Shown here piece after piece: positions 25,381 to 32,631 of a stretch of 40,328 nucleotides of DNA. Location of the stretch: assembly GCA_019429325.1 (NCBI GenBank), contig JAHYJA010000008.1, positions 1 through 40,328 on the forward strand, written 5' to 3'. This DNA comes from Bacteroidales bacterium. GTDB taxonomy: Bacteria > Bacteroidota > Bacteroidia > Bacteroidales > VadinHA17. The notes beneath the pieces were generated by a model, which searched no databases, was not told the origin of the DNA, and saw only the letters and a program-made list of their open reading frames with translations. Positions within the stretch are counted from its first letter, which is position 1. Every line of letters begins with the position of its first letter. A program made the translations under genes and the position numbers.

Positions 25381-26043
25381 ATGGAAAGTAAAATAATATT
25401 CATCTTAGCTGCCTGTCTTGGCCTGGCCGTACCGGGAGGATTTGCACAGGATATGACTCATGTTTCAGGCATGGTCACAACTTTTCAGAGTCTTCCGCTT
25501 AACAGGGTGACAGTTTCTGCATCTAAATCGGGAGAAGAGGCAATAACAGATATTGACGGAAAGTTCGTCGTCCTGGTCTGTAACAAGGATATTCTGAGAT
25601 TTACCGCAGCCGGCTTTAAAGATAAGAAGATAAGGCTCAGAAGTGACAATATCTTAATCGCTGATCTGACATTTGTTGAGAAAAGGAAGAACATTGATGC
25701 AGCTGTCAGAAATAATCATATTTCTGAAGAGGCACTTCTGCGTGCAATTAGTGCCACATCGGTTCCCGCCAGCCGCGATTACACAAAATATAAATCAATT
25801 TACGATCTTATTGCCAGCGAGTTTTACAATCTGCGTGTAAGAGGCAATGAGATCGTAAATACAAAGATAAGGTCATTCGACAGGAATCCGCGGGTTCTGC
25901 TTGTCGTTGACGACAGAATAGTTGGCGATATTGCATTTGTAGATCCGGAATATATTCAGAGCATTGAATTCATTGATGACGTCCGGGCAACCCTGTATGG
26001 AGTTCAGGGAGCGAACGGGATCATTAAAATCACTTTGAAATAG
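25381..26043 (+). CDS. Secreted carboxypeptidase-regulatory plus mini TonB-plug protein without a barrel
   Basis: This is a 220-residue protein with a signal peptide (cleavage near 'GGFAQD'). Residues about 27-100 form a CarboxypepD_reg-like beta domain: 'VSGMVTTFQSLPLNRVTVSAS', 'AITDIDGKFVV', 'LRFTAAGFKDKKIRL'. Residues about 135-220 look like a shortened TonB-dependent-receptor plug: 'SIYDLIASEFYNLRVRGNE', 'VLLVVDDRIVGD', 'IEFIDDVRATLYGVQGANGIIKITLK'. The last phrase is the hallmark of SusC plugs (x-G-x-x-x-x-N-G-x-I-x-I-T-T/L-K). The protein stops where the barrel would begin. It could be a regulator of a receptor, a free plug protein or an eroded receptor. The frame is intact and the ends are clean, which favours a functional small protein. 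Confidence 0.8.
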   Translation: MESKIIFILAACLGLAVPGGFAQDMTHVSGMVTTFQSLPLNRVTVSASKSGEEAITDIDGKFVVLVCNKDILRFTAAGFKDKKIRLRSDNILIADLTFVEKRKNIDAAVRNNHISEEALLRAISATSVPASRDYTKYKSIYDLIASEFYNLRVRGNEIVNTKIRSFDRNPRVLLVVDDRIVGDIAFVDPEYIQSIEFIDDVRATLYGVQGANGIIKITLK

Positions 26044-26137
26044 GAATGGGTGCCTTGTGACAGGTGTCAGATAACCGGTTTTCGCAAACAGGCAACTGTT
26101 GATAGGCATGCTATTGGAATTTTAAATATAAATACTA

Positions 26138-28579
26138 ATGAAGTACGGAATTAATTTAACAGTAAAGGCGACTGCCATTTTATTGTTTTTTTCTTTTACA
26201 TCAGGAGTTTTTGCAGGTGAAATTATTGCTCTGCAGACGGGATGGAAATTTGCCAGAGGCAATTACGAGCGGGCTTTCCAGATCAATTTTGATGATTCAA
26301 AATGGCAGAATGTTACCATCCCTCACGACTGGGCCATTGAGGGCCCTGTTCTGGCAGATGGCGACGGCAACACCGGTAAACTTCCCTGGAGCGGTGAAGG
26401 GTGGTATCGCAAAAAACTTGATATCCCCGCGGACTGGCAGGGCAAACAGGTCTATCTTTTGTTTGACGGAGTGATGGCTTTCCCTGAAATATTTGTCAAC
26501 GGTAAACCTGCAGGTAAATGGGATTATGGCTATAATTCATTCTATCTGAACGTTACTGGATTTCTCCGGCCAGGAAAAGAGAACATCCTTTCAGTGCATG
26601 TTGACACCCGTAATCACGGGAGCCGATGGTATCCGGGGGCAGGAATCTACAGGAAGGTCAGCATGATCGTGACCGATCCGGTCCACATCGGGATATGGGG
26701 GACATATGTTACAACACCTATAGTAAAACCCGACTATGCCAGTGTCCGCATTATGACCACCGTGCATAACCAGTCGGCCTCCGCGGGAGATATAAGGATT
26801 GAGAACAGCATTATCAATCCTGCCGGTAATGAAATTGCTCAACGATCTGCCGGGAGGTCGCTGGCAGCAGGCAGGAGCGCAGATATTGAGATGACTTTTA
26901 TTCTTACAAAACCTGAGCGTTGGGATCTGGATAATCCGGTTCTTTACCAGATTAAAACCACTGTTTACAGAGGAGACAAGATCACTGACACGTATTTCAC
27001 ACCCTTCGGCATCAGAACGATGCGTTTTACGGCCGACAACGGGTTTTACCTCAATGATAAACGTGTACAGTTCTATGGCGTAAACCTCCATCATGACCAT
27101 GGGCCACTCGGAGCAGCATTTTATACAAGGGCGATGGAACGACAGCTGGAAATCATGAAATCGATGGGGGTCAACGCCATCCGTACAAGTCATAACATCC
27201 CTGCACCTGAACTGCTTGACCTTTGCGACAGGATGGGCTTTCTGTTATTTAACGAAGCTTTCGATAAATGGGACAATAAGGCAGATATCTTACCGGATAC
27301 CGATTTTGAAGATTTTGCCCACCGCAATATCAGGAACTTTGTAATGCGCGACAGGAACCATCCTTCTGTTTTTATCTGGAGCGTCGGCAACGAGATGGGC
27401 GATATTCAGTCAAACAGCAATAACGGATTTCAGAAGCTCAACACGATGGTCAACTATGTCCGTAAATATGATCCCACCAGGCTTGTCACAATGGCCTGTG
27501 ACAATGCGAACGCTCCTGCCATGCGTCATTTTGAGTATTACGACGTACACAGCTACAACTACGACCGCCGGTGGAGCCTGGCCCGTCAGCTGGAACCGAA
27601 CAAATCGGTAATTATAGCCGAGTCAGGATCGACTGTAAGCACGCGCGGTTTTTATGAACTGCCTCTTCCTGATGAAAAGACCGCGTTTACAAACTCGCTT
27701 CAGGTAAGCTCTTATGACCTCAATGCTCCTGCCTGGGCTGAGATTCCTGATGATGACTTCATGTGGCAGCAGGATGAAGAGTACATAGCCGGTGAATTTG
27801 TGTGGACCGGAATCGATTATCTCGGGGAGCCGACACCATACGGGGATATGTATGTCAGAAGGATGAAACCGGAGGGCAGGCGAGGTTCCCGTAGCAGCTA
27901 TTTCGGGATAGTTGACCTTTGCGGCATCCCTAAGGACAGGTTTTATCTGTATAAAAGCCAGTGGAAACCTGATGAAACAACAGTACATATCCTTCCTCAC
28001 TGGAACTGGGATACAAAGGAAGGCGAAAATGTACCTGTCTTCATTTATACCAATGGCGACTGTGCAGAGCTTTTTCTTAATGGCCAGTCGATGGGAATGA
28101 AGTGCAAGAATCCGACAGCCCGCAATTCAACTGAAAGATACAGACTGATGTGGAAAGACATGGTATATAAGCCAGGCGAGCTTAAAGCGGTTGCTTATAA
28201 GGAAGGTGTCAGGATTGGAGAGAGCATTATGAAAACGGCCGGTGAACCCTATGAGATAAGACTTACTCCTGATCGTGGCACCATATCAGCCGGCGGCATG
28301 GATCTCTCTTATATTACTATCGAAGCCTACGACAGGAATGGCAATCTCTGTCCGCTGGCTGATAACCGTATTGATCTCACGGTTAAAGGAGCCGGGAAAT
28401 CAGCTGGTGTCGGGAACGGAGATCCGCAGTCGCTGGATCCCTTCCAGGCAGATTTTGTCAGACTTTTCTACGGAAAGGCTCTGCTCATAGTACAATCGGG
28501 TTTCGAAAAAGGAGATGTGGAAATCACAGCCTCTTCAGCCGGATTGGCCGTGAAAAGTGCCCTGATAAAAGTGGAATAA
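26138..28579 (+). CDS. Glycoside hydrolase family 2 (beta-galactosidase-like), secreted
   Basis: This 813-residue enzyme has a signal peptide (TSGVFAG). Domains in order are: jelly-roll sugar-binding domain (about 30-185: 'WQNVTIPHDWAIEGP', 'GEGWYRKKLDIP', 'PGAGIYRKV'), an immunoglobulin-like domain (about 186-295), the TIM barrel (about 296-600), then C-terminal beta domains of the DUF4982/GH2 domain-5 type (about 640-813). Catalytic residues are the acid/base Glu419 in 'WSVGNE' and the nucleophile Glu495 in 'IIAESGS'. GH2 enzymes cleave beta-galactosides, beta-glucuronides or beta-mannosides; the DUF4982 arrangement favours a beta-galactosidase. It is followed by the scar region. No SusC/D pair is adjacent, so it is not in an obvious polysaccharide utilisation locus. 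Confidence 0.88.
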   Translation: MKYGINLTVKATAILLFFSFTSGVFAGEIIALQTGWKFARGNYERAFQINFDDSKWQNVTIPHDWAIEGPVLADGDGNTGKLPWSGEGWYRKKLDIPADWQGKQVYLLFDGVMAFPEIFVNGKPAGKWDYGYNSFYLNVTGFLRPGKENILSVHVDTRNHGSRWYPGAGIYRKVSMIVTDPVHIGIWGTYVTTPIVKPDYASVRIMTTVHNQSASAGDIRIENSIINPAGNEIAQRSAGRSLAAGRSADIEMTFILTKPERWDLDNPVLYQIKTTVYRGDKITDTYFTPFGIRTMRFTADNGFYLNDKRVQFYGVNLHHDHGPLGAAFYTRAMERQLEIMKSMGVNAIRTSHNIPAPELLDLCDRMGFLLFNEAFDKWDNKADILPDTDFEDFAHRNIRNFVMRDRNHPSVFIWSVGNEMGDIQSNSNNGFQKLNTMVNYVRKYDPTRLVTMACDNANAPAMRHFEYYDVHSYNYDRRWSLARQLEPNKSVIIAESGSTVSTRGFYELPLPDEKTAFTNSLQVSSYDLNAPAWAEIPDDDFMWQQDEEYIAGEFVWTGIDYLGEPTPYGDMYVRRMKPEGRRGSRSSYFGIVDLCGIPKDRFYLYKSQWKPDETTVHILPHWNWDTKEGENVPVFIYTNGDCAELFLNGQSMGMKCKNPTARNSTERYRLMWKDMVYKPGELKAVAYKEGVRIGESIMKTAGEPYEIRLTPDRGTISAGGMDLSYITIEAYDRNGNLCPLADNRIDLTVKGAGKSAGVGNGDPQSLDPFQADFVRLFYGKALLIVQSGFEKGDVEITASSAGLAVKSALIKVE

Positions 28580-28598
28580 AACATCAGACTCAACACAT

Positions 28599-28658
28599 TC
28601 CTGCTATCCGTTAATTCAAACATGCCATCCGTTGCACAGGGCTTTTCTGTTTCAGGGA
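28599..28658 (+). promoter_or_regulatory. LytTR-like operator, left copy of a 60-bp inverted pair
   Basis: Two direct half-sites, ATCCGTTAA (28606-28614) and ATCCGTTGC (28627-28635), start 21 bp apart, the spacing used by LytTR response regulators (two short direct repeats on the same DNA face). The whole 60 bp matches the reverse complement of 29601-29660 at about 46 of 60 positions. It lies 20 bp after the GH2 stop and about 60 bp before a weak -7 box (GATCTTTG, 28691-28698) of the truncated gene at 28774. Function is inferred. Confidence 0.45.
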
Positions 28659-28773
28659 ATAGCTTAATTTCGGTATGAGATTTAATCTATGATCTTTGTG
28701 AAAATGGACAGTCACAAAGATATATAGACAGTAAAAGCAACTCTTAAACAATTATTAATTAATCTTTTATGCC

Positions 28774-28982
28774 ATGAAAAGAATGTTTTTTGCAGCAGTG
28801 CTTACTCTTATCTGCACTGCATCGTTTTCACAGAAATTTGTTGCTGAAGGAAAAACCTGGACAGCACTTGGGGACTACCGGATTGAGGCCATGGGACAGC
28901 CTGTTGTCATCAACGGGAAAGAACTTGACGGGTTCCGTGTCTCATATCAGAACACCGGCCTGACGGCCACTATTGCAGTTGA
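28774..28982 (+). pseudogene. Truncated gene for a small secreted protein
   Basis: The reading frame begins with a signal peptide (MKRMFFAAVLTLICTASFSQ) and about 50 residues of mature protein (FVAEGKTWTALGDYRIEAMG to TATIAVEKT). It then runs directly into the antisense of a response-regulator gene. The open frame formally continues to 29229, but codons after about 28982 are only the complement of the receiver domain on the other strand. The true 3' part of the gene has been lost. I recognise no family. Confidence 0.6.
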
Positions 28983-29225
28983 GAAAACATCAAAATCCTT
29001 CTCAGGGAACCGGGCAAGCAGGTCAAACCCGGTACCATTCGGCATCTCAACATCGAGAAAAACCAGGTCAGGTTTATTCTCCCTTATCACCTGCTCTCCT
29101 TCGATAACGTTGTGGGCCTTTCCTGTAACCTCCAGGGCAGGACAATATTCGCCAATGATGGAGCTGATAAAATTCACCGCGTACGGCTCATCATCCACAA
29201 TGATCGTTTTCAGCTTCCTGTTCAT
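28983..29225 (-). pseudogene. Truncated LytTR-type response regulator, receiver domain only
   Basis: Starting at ATG 29225, the fragment encodes 80 residues of a CheY-like receiver: 'IIVDDEPYAVNFI' (Asp11, Asp12), 'KPDLVFLDVEMPNGTGFDLL' (phospho-acceptor Asp58) and 'FPEKDFDV'. At that point it breaks off into unrelated sequence; the frame closes at 28947. The remaining receiver strands, with the conserved Thr/Ser and Lys, and the whole output domain are missing. The sequence style is that of Bacteroidota LytTR regulators, so a LytTR domain is the expected lost partner. The start overlaps the stop of the kinase fragment by 4 bp, the normal operon arrangement. Confidence 0.75.
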
Positions 29226-29383
29226 GTAAGTATTGGTATATGAATCTCCACTCTCGTACCTTCCGGCTCACCATTCTCATCTTTAAGATCGGTATAAATT
29301 GTTTTCAGACTTGTCCCATATAGAGAATTTACAAGATCCAGCCGGGAGGTAACGATCTGCGTACCCAGTGAGTTGTGATTATT
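29222..29383 (-). pseudogene. C-terminal remnant of a LytS-type sensor histidine kinase
   Basis: About 53 codons remain: 'ENNHNSLGTQIVTSRLDLVN', then 'LYGTSLKTIYTDLKDENGEP' and 'GTRVEIHIPIL'. This is the G-T-x-I-x-x-x-R-L end of the HATPase domain of His_kinase (PF06580-type) sensors that pair with LytTR regulators. Everything upstream (sensor, dimerisation, ATP-binding N and G1 boxes) is replaced by the start of an unrelated secreted-protein gene. The open frame upstream of about 29383 is a shadow of that gene's signal peptide. Stop at 29222-29224 overlaps the response regulator start. Confidence 0.7.
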
Positions 29384-29478
29384 TTCACTTTTCCCGCAGC
29401 AGCCTGTACTGTGTCTGTTGCCGGCATGATCAACCCTGCCAGCCAGAAGAACACCAAAAGAAGCTTTAAGCTTTTCAT
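29329..29478 (-). pseudogene. Truncated secreted-protein gene fused out of frame into the kinase remnant
   Basis: A clear translation start (GGAGG, 8-bp spacing, ATG 29478) begins a signal peptide: 'MKSLKLLLVFFWLAGLIM' then 'PATDTVQAAAGKVK'. After about 32 codons the frame enters the kinase remnant in the wrong frame and stops at 29329-29331. The junction is near 29383. It has a good promoter box (TATATTTG, 29508-29515) and a LytTR-like site further upstream, so the 5' end of a formerly regulated exported-protein gene survives without its body. Confidence 0.5.
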
Positions 29479-29507
29479 ATTCATATCCTCCCAAAATTAC
29501 CCCAACA

Positions 29508-29515
29508 CAAATATA
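29508..29515 (-). promoter_or_regulatory. -7 promoter box for the truncated secreted-protein gene
   Basis: TATATTTG on the - strand is a perfect TAnnTTTG match, 29 bp before the ATG at 29478. No good -33 element is seen at 19 bp, which would fit dependence on an activator bound at the upstream operator-like repeat. Confidence 0.4.
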
Positions 29516-29600
29516 AAAATACCGGAAGCAATTTCACGAGATAATTTTCTTACATAATGGTATACGATCCGGTTCTGATTTGTCCTGAAATTAATTTATC

Positions 29601-29660
29601 AGCCTGAAATCTGAAAGCCCTGGTCAACAGATGGTGGTTCTGAGTTAACGGATGGCAGGA
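29601..29660 (-). promoter_or_regulatory. LytTR-like operator, right copy of the 60-bp inverted pair
   Basis: On the - strand, ATCCGTTAA (from 29653) and ATCTGTTGA (from 29632) are again 21 bp apart. The copy overlaps the last codons of the gene ending at 29645. It points toward the truncated secreted-protein gene at 29478, about 110 bp before its -7 box. Similar outer ends (TCCTGCYATCCGTTAA) on both copies show common ancestry. Confidence 0.45.
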
Positions 29661-30337
29661 AGAAATTCATTACAGTAACTAATGATCCTGACAATATGCT
29701 CCCTGTTATCGAACCTGATCCTGTTCTTTTTAATAAACTGTTTCAACTCGCCGGAGTGTTCGGGAAAGATTCTCAGGAATTGTCGCTTGTTGATGAAGCT
29801 GTGCATCTGGTAATCCATCCTGATCCAGTACGTCGGGTTGATGTTCACCTTATAGTCTGATGGCAGTTTGAGGTTATAGAATCCTCCTGCGGTATTGATG
29901 CCCGAGTAACTGGTGATGCTCGAAGTCTGTGAAGTCCCTCCGTAACCTGCCGGCTTGCCCGGTGGTATCAATGTCCCCTGGTGCTGGATAAAAAGTGTTA
30001 CCGGTCCTGTCAGAATCACCTCATGGAAAACTTTCCCGACGGGAACGAAACTATACCCCCGGATGAAGACAGTATCAATTGTCTCCAGGCCAATAAGATC
30101 ATAAAGCTTCCCGTCCTGTTCATATACCATGCTTTCTGTGACCATGTTATAGTTCAGGCTCAGGGTGCGTGTCTGTCCATTTTTCAGTCTGACAATACTT
30201 TCCGAATAATCAGGATACAGGAATTGGGGGGATGCATCCTCCTGAGCGGTCTGGGCTGTTAAAACCCCGCTTAAGTCAGGCAAAATAAGTATAGACAGGA
30301 TTAAAATTACATAAACCCGGCAACTGTCTTTTTTCAT
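29645..30337 (-). CDS. Conserved secreted protein of unknown function
   Basis: This is a 230-residue protein with a signal peptide (MKKDSCRVYVILILSILILP, cleavage near 'LTAQTAQ'). I start at ATG 30337, because the in-frame ATG at 30373 lies inside the preceding gene and would spoil the signal sequence. The mature protein has an N-terminal strand set (YPDYSESIVRLKNGQTRTLSLNYNMVTESMVYEQDGK), a Gly/Ser-rich linker (GYGGTSQTSSITSYSG), then a basic C-terminal helix (MHSFINKRQFLRIFPEHSGELKQFIKKN). I recall similar proteins of this layout in Bacteroidota without assigned function. It follows the six-hairpin glycosidase by 25 bp and is probably co-transcribed. Its C-terminus overlaps the right operator-like repeat. 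Confidence 0.75.
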   Translation of the reverse strand: MKKDSCRVYVILILSILILPDLSGVLTAQTAQEDASPQFLYPDYSESIVRLKNGQTRTLSLNYNMVTESMVYEQDGKLYDLIGLETIDTVFIRGYSFVPVGKVFHEVILTGPVTLFIQHQGTLIPPGKPAGYGGTSQTSSITSYSGINTAGGFYNLKLPSDYKVNINPTYWIRMDYQMHSFINKRQFLRIFPEHSGELKQFIKKNRIRFDNREHIVRIISYCNEFLPAIR

Positions 30338-30362
30338 ATACTGGTTTCCTTGAAGAATTATA

Positions 30363-32480
30363 TCAATCAACATAAGAATTCAGGTTTTCCCACCGGACAT
30401 TCCATTTACCATTGCGGGGAAACTGATCCGAAACACACATCTTTGCAACAGCAGTCAGGATACCACCGTTTCCGGGAAGGTATATTGAGAGCCGTGCATC
30501 CTGATAGTTATGGCCATTAAGCAAATATCTGTTCTTGGGAGCATCCATAAGAAGAAAATCGATGGCATCCTCTGCTCTCCCTATTGATGCCGCCGACATT
30601 GCCAGCATCGGAAAATCCCATCCCCAGGTAGATTGCCAGTTCCATTTTCTTTTTATGGTATCCAGTGTATTGCTTAAGATTTCAGTATCAACAAGCCTTG
30701 TCAGAGGAATAACACCGGAAATGCCTGATACGATCGGGTGATCACTCATATAGCGTGGGTTTACCCAGGAATCCCTGGTATCTTCCGAACAGAGATAAAC
30801 ATCATCCAGCACAGGCAATTCAGAAATCTTTTCAATTATATCGGTCCACAGGGGATCCGGCTCAAGACCGAGTCTGATTTTCCAATCCCGGGCTGTTTTC
30901 AGTCCCCAGTACCAGTAGGCAAGCTCGAAAACAGGGTTTATGGTTGTTTCAAGCCGCAGGCTCTCCTGTGCCGGAATGAGCACCGGCCCAAGAATATACC
31001 TTCCGGCAACAGTGTCAAACCAGGCATAGGATGCCATGAAGTCAGCAGTAGCAAAAACCAGCCTGCTGTATTTATCCAGAATCGCCTTTTTGTCTTCAGA
31101 ATTTTTATACAGGAGTTCCGGATAAAAGATCACGTGAGGCTGCTGCCAGATCAGATAAGTTCCGACGGTGCTCGGGCTCTCCCTGCCGTCAGGTCCAACC
31201 ATTTTTGGCCACCTGACTCCATTATATCCCTGATGTTCAGCTGTTTTTCGTGCATTTCCAAAGATTGCCGTATAGTATTCCAGCTGTTTTTCAAGTATCC
31301 GCTCCCTCTTCCAGAGAGCAAAATGGACAGCGTGCCACCAGTGCATCTCGAGATGAAACTTTCCGTACCAGCTATTGAAGGTAAGTCCCGTTTCGGCCGG
31401 GGGAAGGGAGCCACTGCACTGGATTCGTGTAAGATATTGTGAAAGGATTATGCGTCTTTCCAGTTCGAAGGCCCGGGGATCGGTGCACCCGGAGAGATCG
31501 ACCGCTCCCCCTGTGGTCCAGAATTGTTTCCAGGCCGCTTCACTCTCCTTCCCGGCCGTTTTGAAATCAGATGTGGTATCGCTGACGGGACTTTTACTGA
31601 ACTGGAATGAGCACTCGAAGGTCTGCCCCGATGTCTCAGGCACGATGTAATACAGATGTTCTTCCACCTCTGTCAGTCCTGCTTTCCGATGAACAGCCCT
31701 CAAGTAGTATTTATCATTGTCCTGCTCTCTCTCAAAACCCGTAATATCACCCGACCGGGATATTACCCTGGTACTATGCCTTTCGGGCTGTTTGAAATCA
31801 TATCCTGCAGGCAACGGGATGCCCAGGGGAAACTCAATCTTTATCCTTAGTCTCCTTTCCCTGATGAGCGGGGAGCTGATCCTTACCGCTATCATATCCT
31901 TATCCTGGTGGCAAAGAGTCTGAACATGGACGGGAACACCCTCAATATTAAACCTGCTGTCAATGATCCCTTTCCAGAGATCCAGTTTTTGTACCGGCTC
32001 AGCCACATCAGCTATGGTAATCCCGGTTCCGTCACTTTTCAGGATATCGAGGCCAATCATTCCAAGATGAATACGATGCGGATTGGTACGGAGCCACTCC
32101 GATGCCTCAGCTTTCCTCATATCCTCGTTCGGTCTGAACTGCCTGACATAATCAATTTCCCTGCCATGCACCTGGTAAGTCTTGTAAACATCCGGCAGCT
32201 GGAAATTTTCAGGATTCTCACCGGTATGCCAACCCCAGTTTGACATGGTTCCGAGGGAGATCCCCTTTTCATGGAACTCCGGAAATGTCTGAAGGCCGGT
32301 TATATCAACAGTGAAAGCAAATTCCCCGTTTCCTACCGAGAGTGAATTAAGGCTGTCCACCAGGCTGTTTTCAATGTTATGCCGGGTAACGATTGCATAT
32401 CTGTCAATATCCCCCTTTTCCTTACACCCTGTGGTAAGCGTGAAAAGAAAAACTAACAAGAAGCCGGAAAAGGATCTCAT
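30363..32480 (-). CDS. Lipoprotein six-hairpin (alpha/alpha)6 glycosidase, GH65/GH95-like
   Basis: This is a 705-residue lipoprotein (lipobox LTTGC, Cys19, followed by KEKGD, near the surface-export pattern). The N-terminal 270 residues form a beta-sandwich ('SVGNGEFAFTVDITGLQTFPE', 'VYKTYQVHGREIDYVRQF'). The C-terminal 380 residues form a helical barrel with 'ILSQYLTRIQCSGSLPPAETGLTFNSWYGKFHLEMHWWH', 'QGYNGVRWPKM', 'PSTVGTYLIWQQPHVIFYPELLY' and a final 'WNWQSTWGWDFPMLAMSAASIG'. The architecture fits clan GH-L, with the acid probably in the 'EMHWWH' stretch or the 'GVRWPKM' region. Substrate cannot be assigned; related enzymes act on alpha-linked glucose or fucose. It begins a two-gene - strand unit. 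Confidence 0.75.
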   Translation of the reverse strand: MRSFSGFLLVFLFTLTTGCKEKGDIDRYAIVTRHNIENSLVDSLNSLSVGNGEFAFTVDITGLQTFPEFHEKGISLGTMSNWGWHTGENPENFQLPDVYKTYQVHGREIDYVRQFRPNEDMRKAEASEWLRTNPHRIHLGMIGLDILKSDGTGITIADVAEPVQKLDLWKGIIDSRFNIEGVPVHVQTLCHQDKDMIAVRISSPLIRERRLRIKIEFPLGIPLPAGYDFKQPERHSTRVISRSGDITGFEREQDNDKYYLRAVHRKAGLTEVEEHLYYIVPETSGQTFECSFQFSKSPVSDTTSDFKTAGKESEAAWKQFWTTGGAVDLSGCTDPRAFELERRIILSQYLTRIQCSGSLPPAETGLTFNSWYGKFHLEMHWWHAVHFALWKRERILEKQLEYYTAIFGNARKTAEHQGYNGVRWPKMVGPDGRESPSTVGTYLIWQQPHVIFYPELLYKNSEDKKAILDKYSRLVFATADFMASYAWFDTVAGRYILGPVLIPAQESLRLETTINPVFELAYWYWGLKTARDWKIRLGLEPDPLWTDIIEKISELPVLDDVYLCSEDTRDSWVNPRYMSDHPIVSGISGVIPLTRLVDTEILSNTLDTIKRKWNWQSTWGWDFPMLAMSAASIGRAEDAIDFLLMDAPKNRYLLNGHNYQDARLSIYLPGNGGILTAVAKMCVSDQFPRNGKWNVRWENLNSYVD

Positions 32481-32522
32481 GGTCCAGTATTAAGGTAAGT
32501 ACAAACTGAAGTTACCTGGTAA

Positions 32523-32530
32523 CAAATTTA
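32523..32530 (-). promoter_or_regulatory. -7 promoter box for the six-hairpin glycosidase unit
   Basis: TAAATTTG on the - strand is a perfect -7 match, 42 bp before ATG 32480. It shares the intergenic space with the divergent promoter of the oxidoreductase gene at 32632. Confidence 0.4.
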
Positions 32531-32575
32531 TCATTTTTTCCCGGAAACCATTTAATCTGAAATATGAAGTAGCGA

Positions 32576-32605
32576 TTGATAAACGATACAGATATGTTAG
32601 ATTTG
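32576..32605 (+). promoter_or_regulatory. Promoter of the FAD oxidoreductase gene
   Basis: TTG (32576-32578), a 19-bp spacer and TAGATTTG (32598-32605) match the Bacteroidota primary-sigma consensus. The ATG follows 26 bp later. Confidence 0.55.
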
Positions 32606-32631
32606 TATTTCCTTTAGTTGAAACATCATAT

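Noticed and set aside
28947-29229. The + strand frame continuing from 28982 to 29229 as genuine protein
   Set aside because: It is the exact complement of a recognisable receiver domain, so it is a chance continuation.
29222-29494. A single 90-residue protein joining a signal-like start to the kinase end
   Set aside because: The first 37 residues are an out-of-frame reading of the other gene's signal peptide from a TTG; the strong ribosome site serves ATG 29478 in another frame.
28599-29660. A transposable element (MITE) with terminal inverted repeats
   Set aside because: No target-site duplication is visible at the outer ends, the interior holds gene fragments in operon order and no transposase, and one copy overlaps coding sequence of a neighbouring gene.
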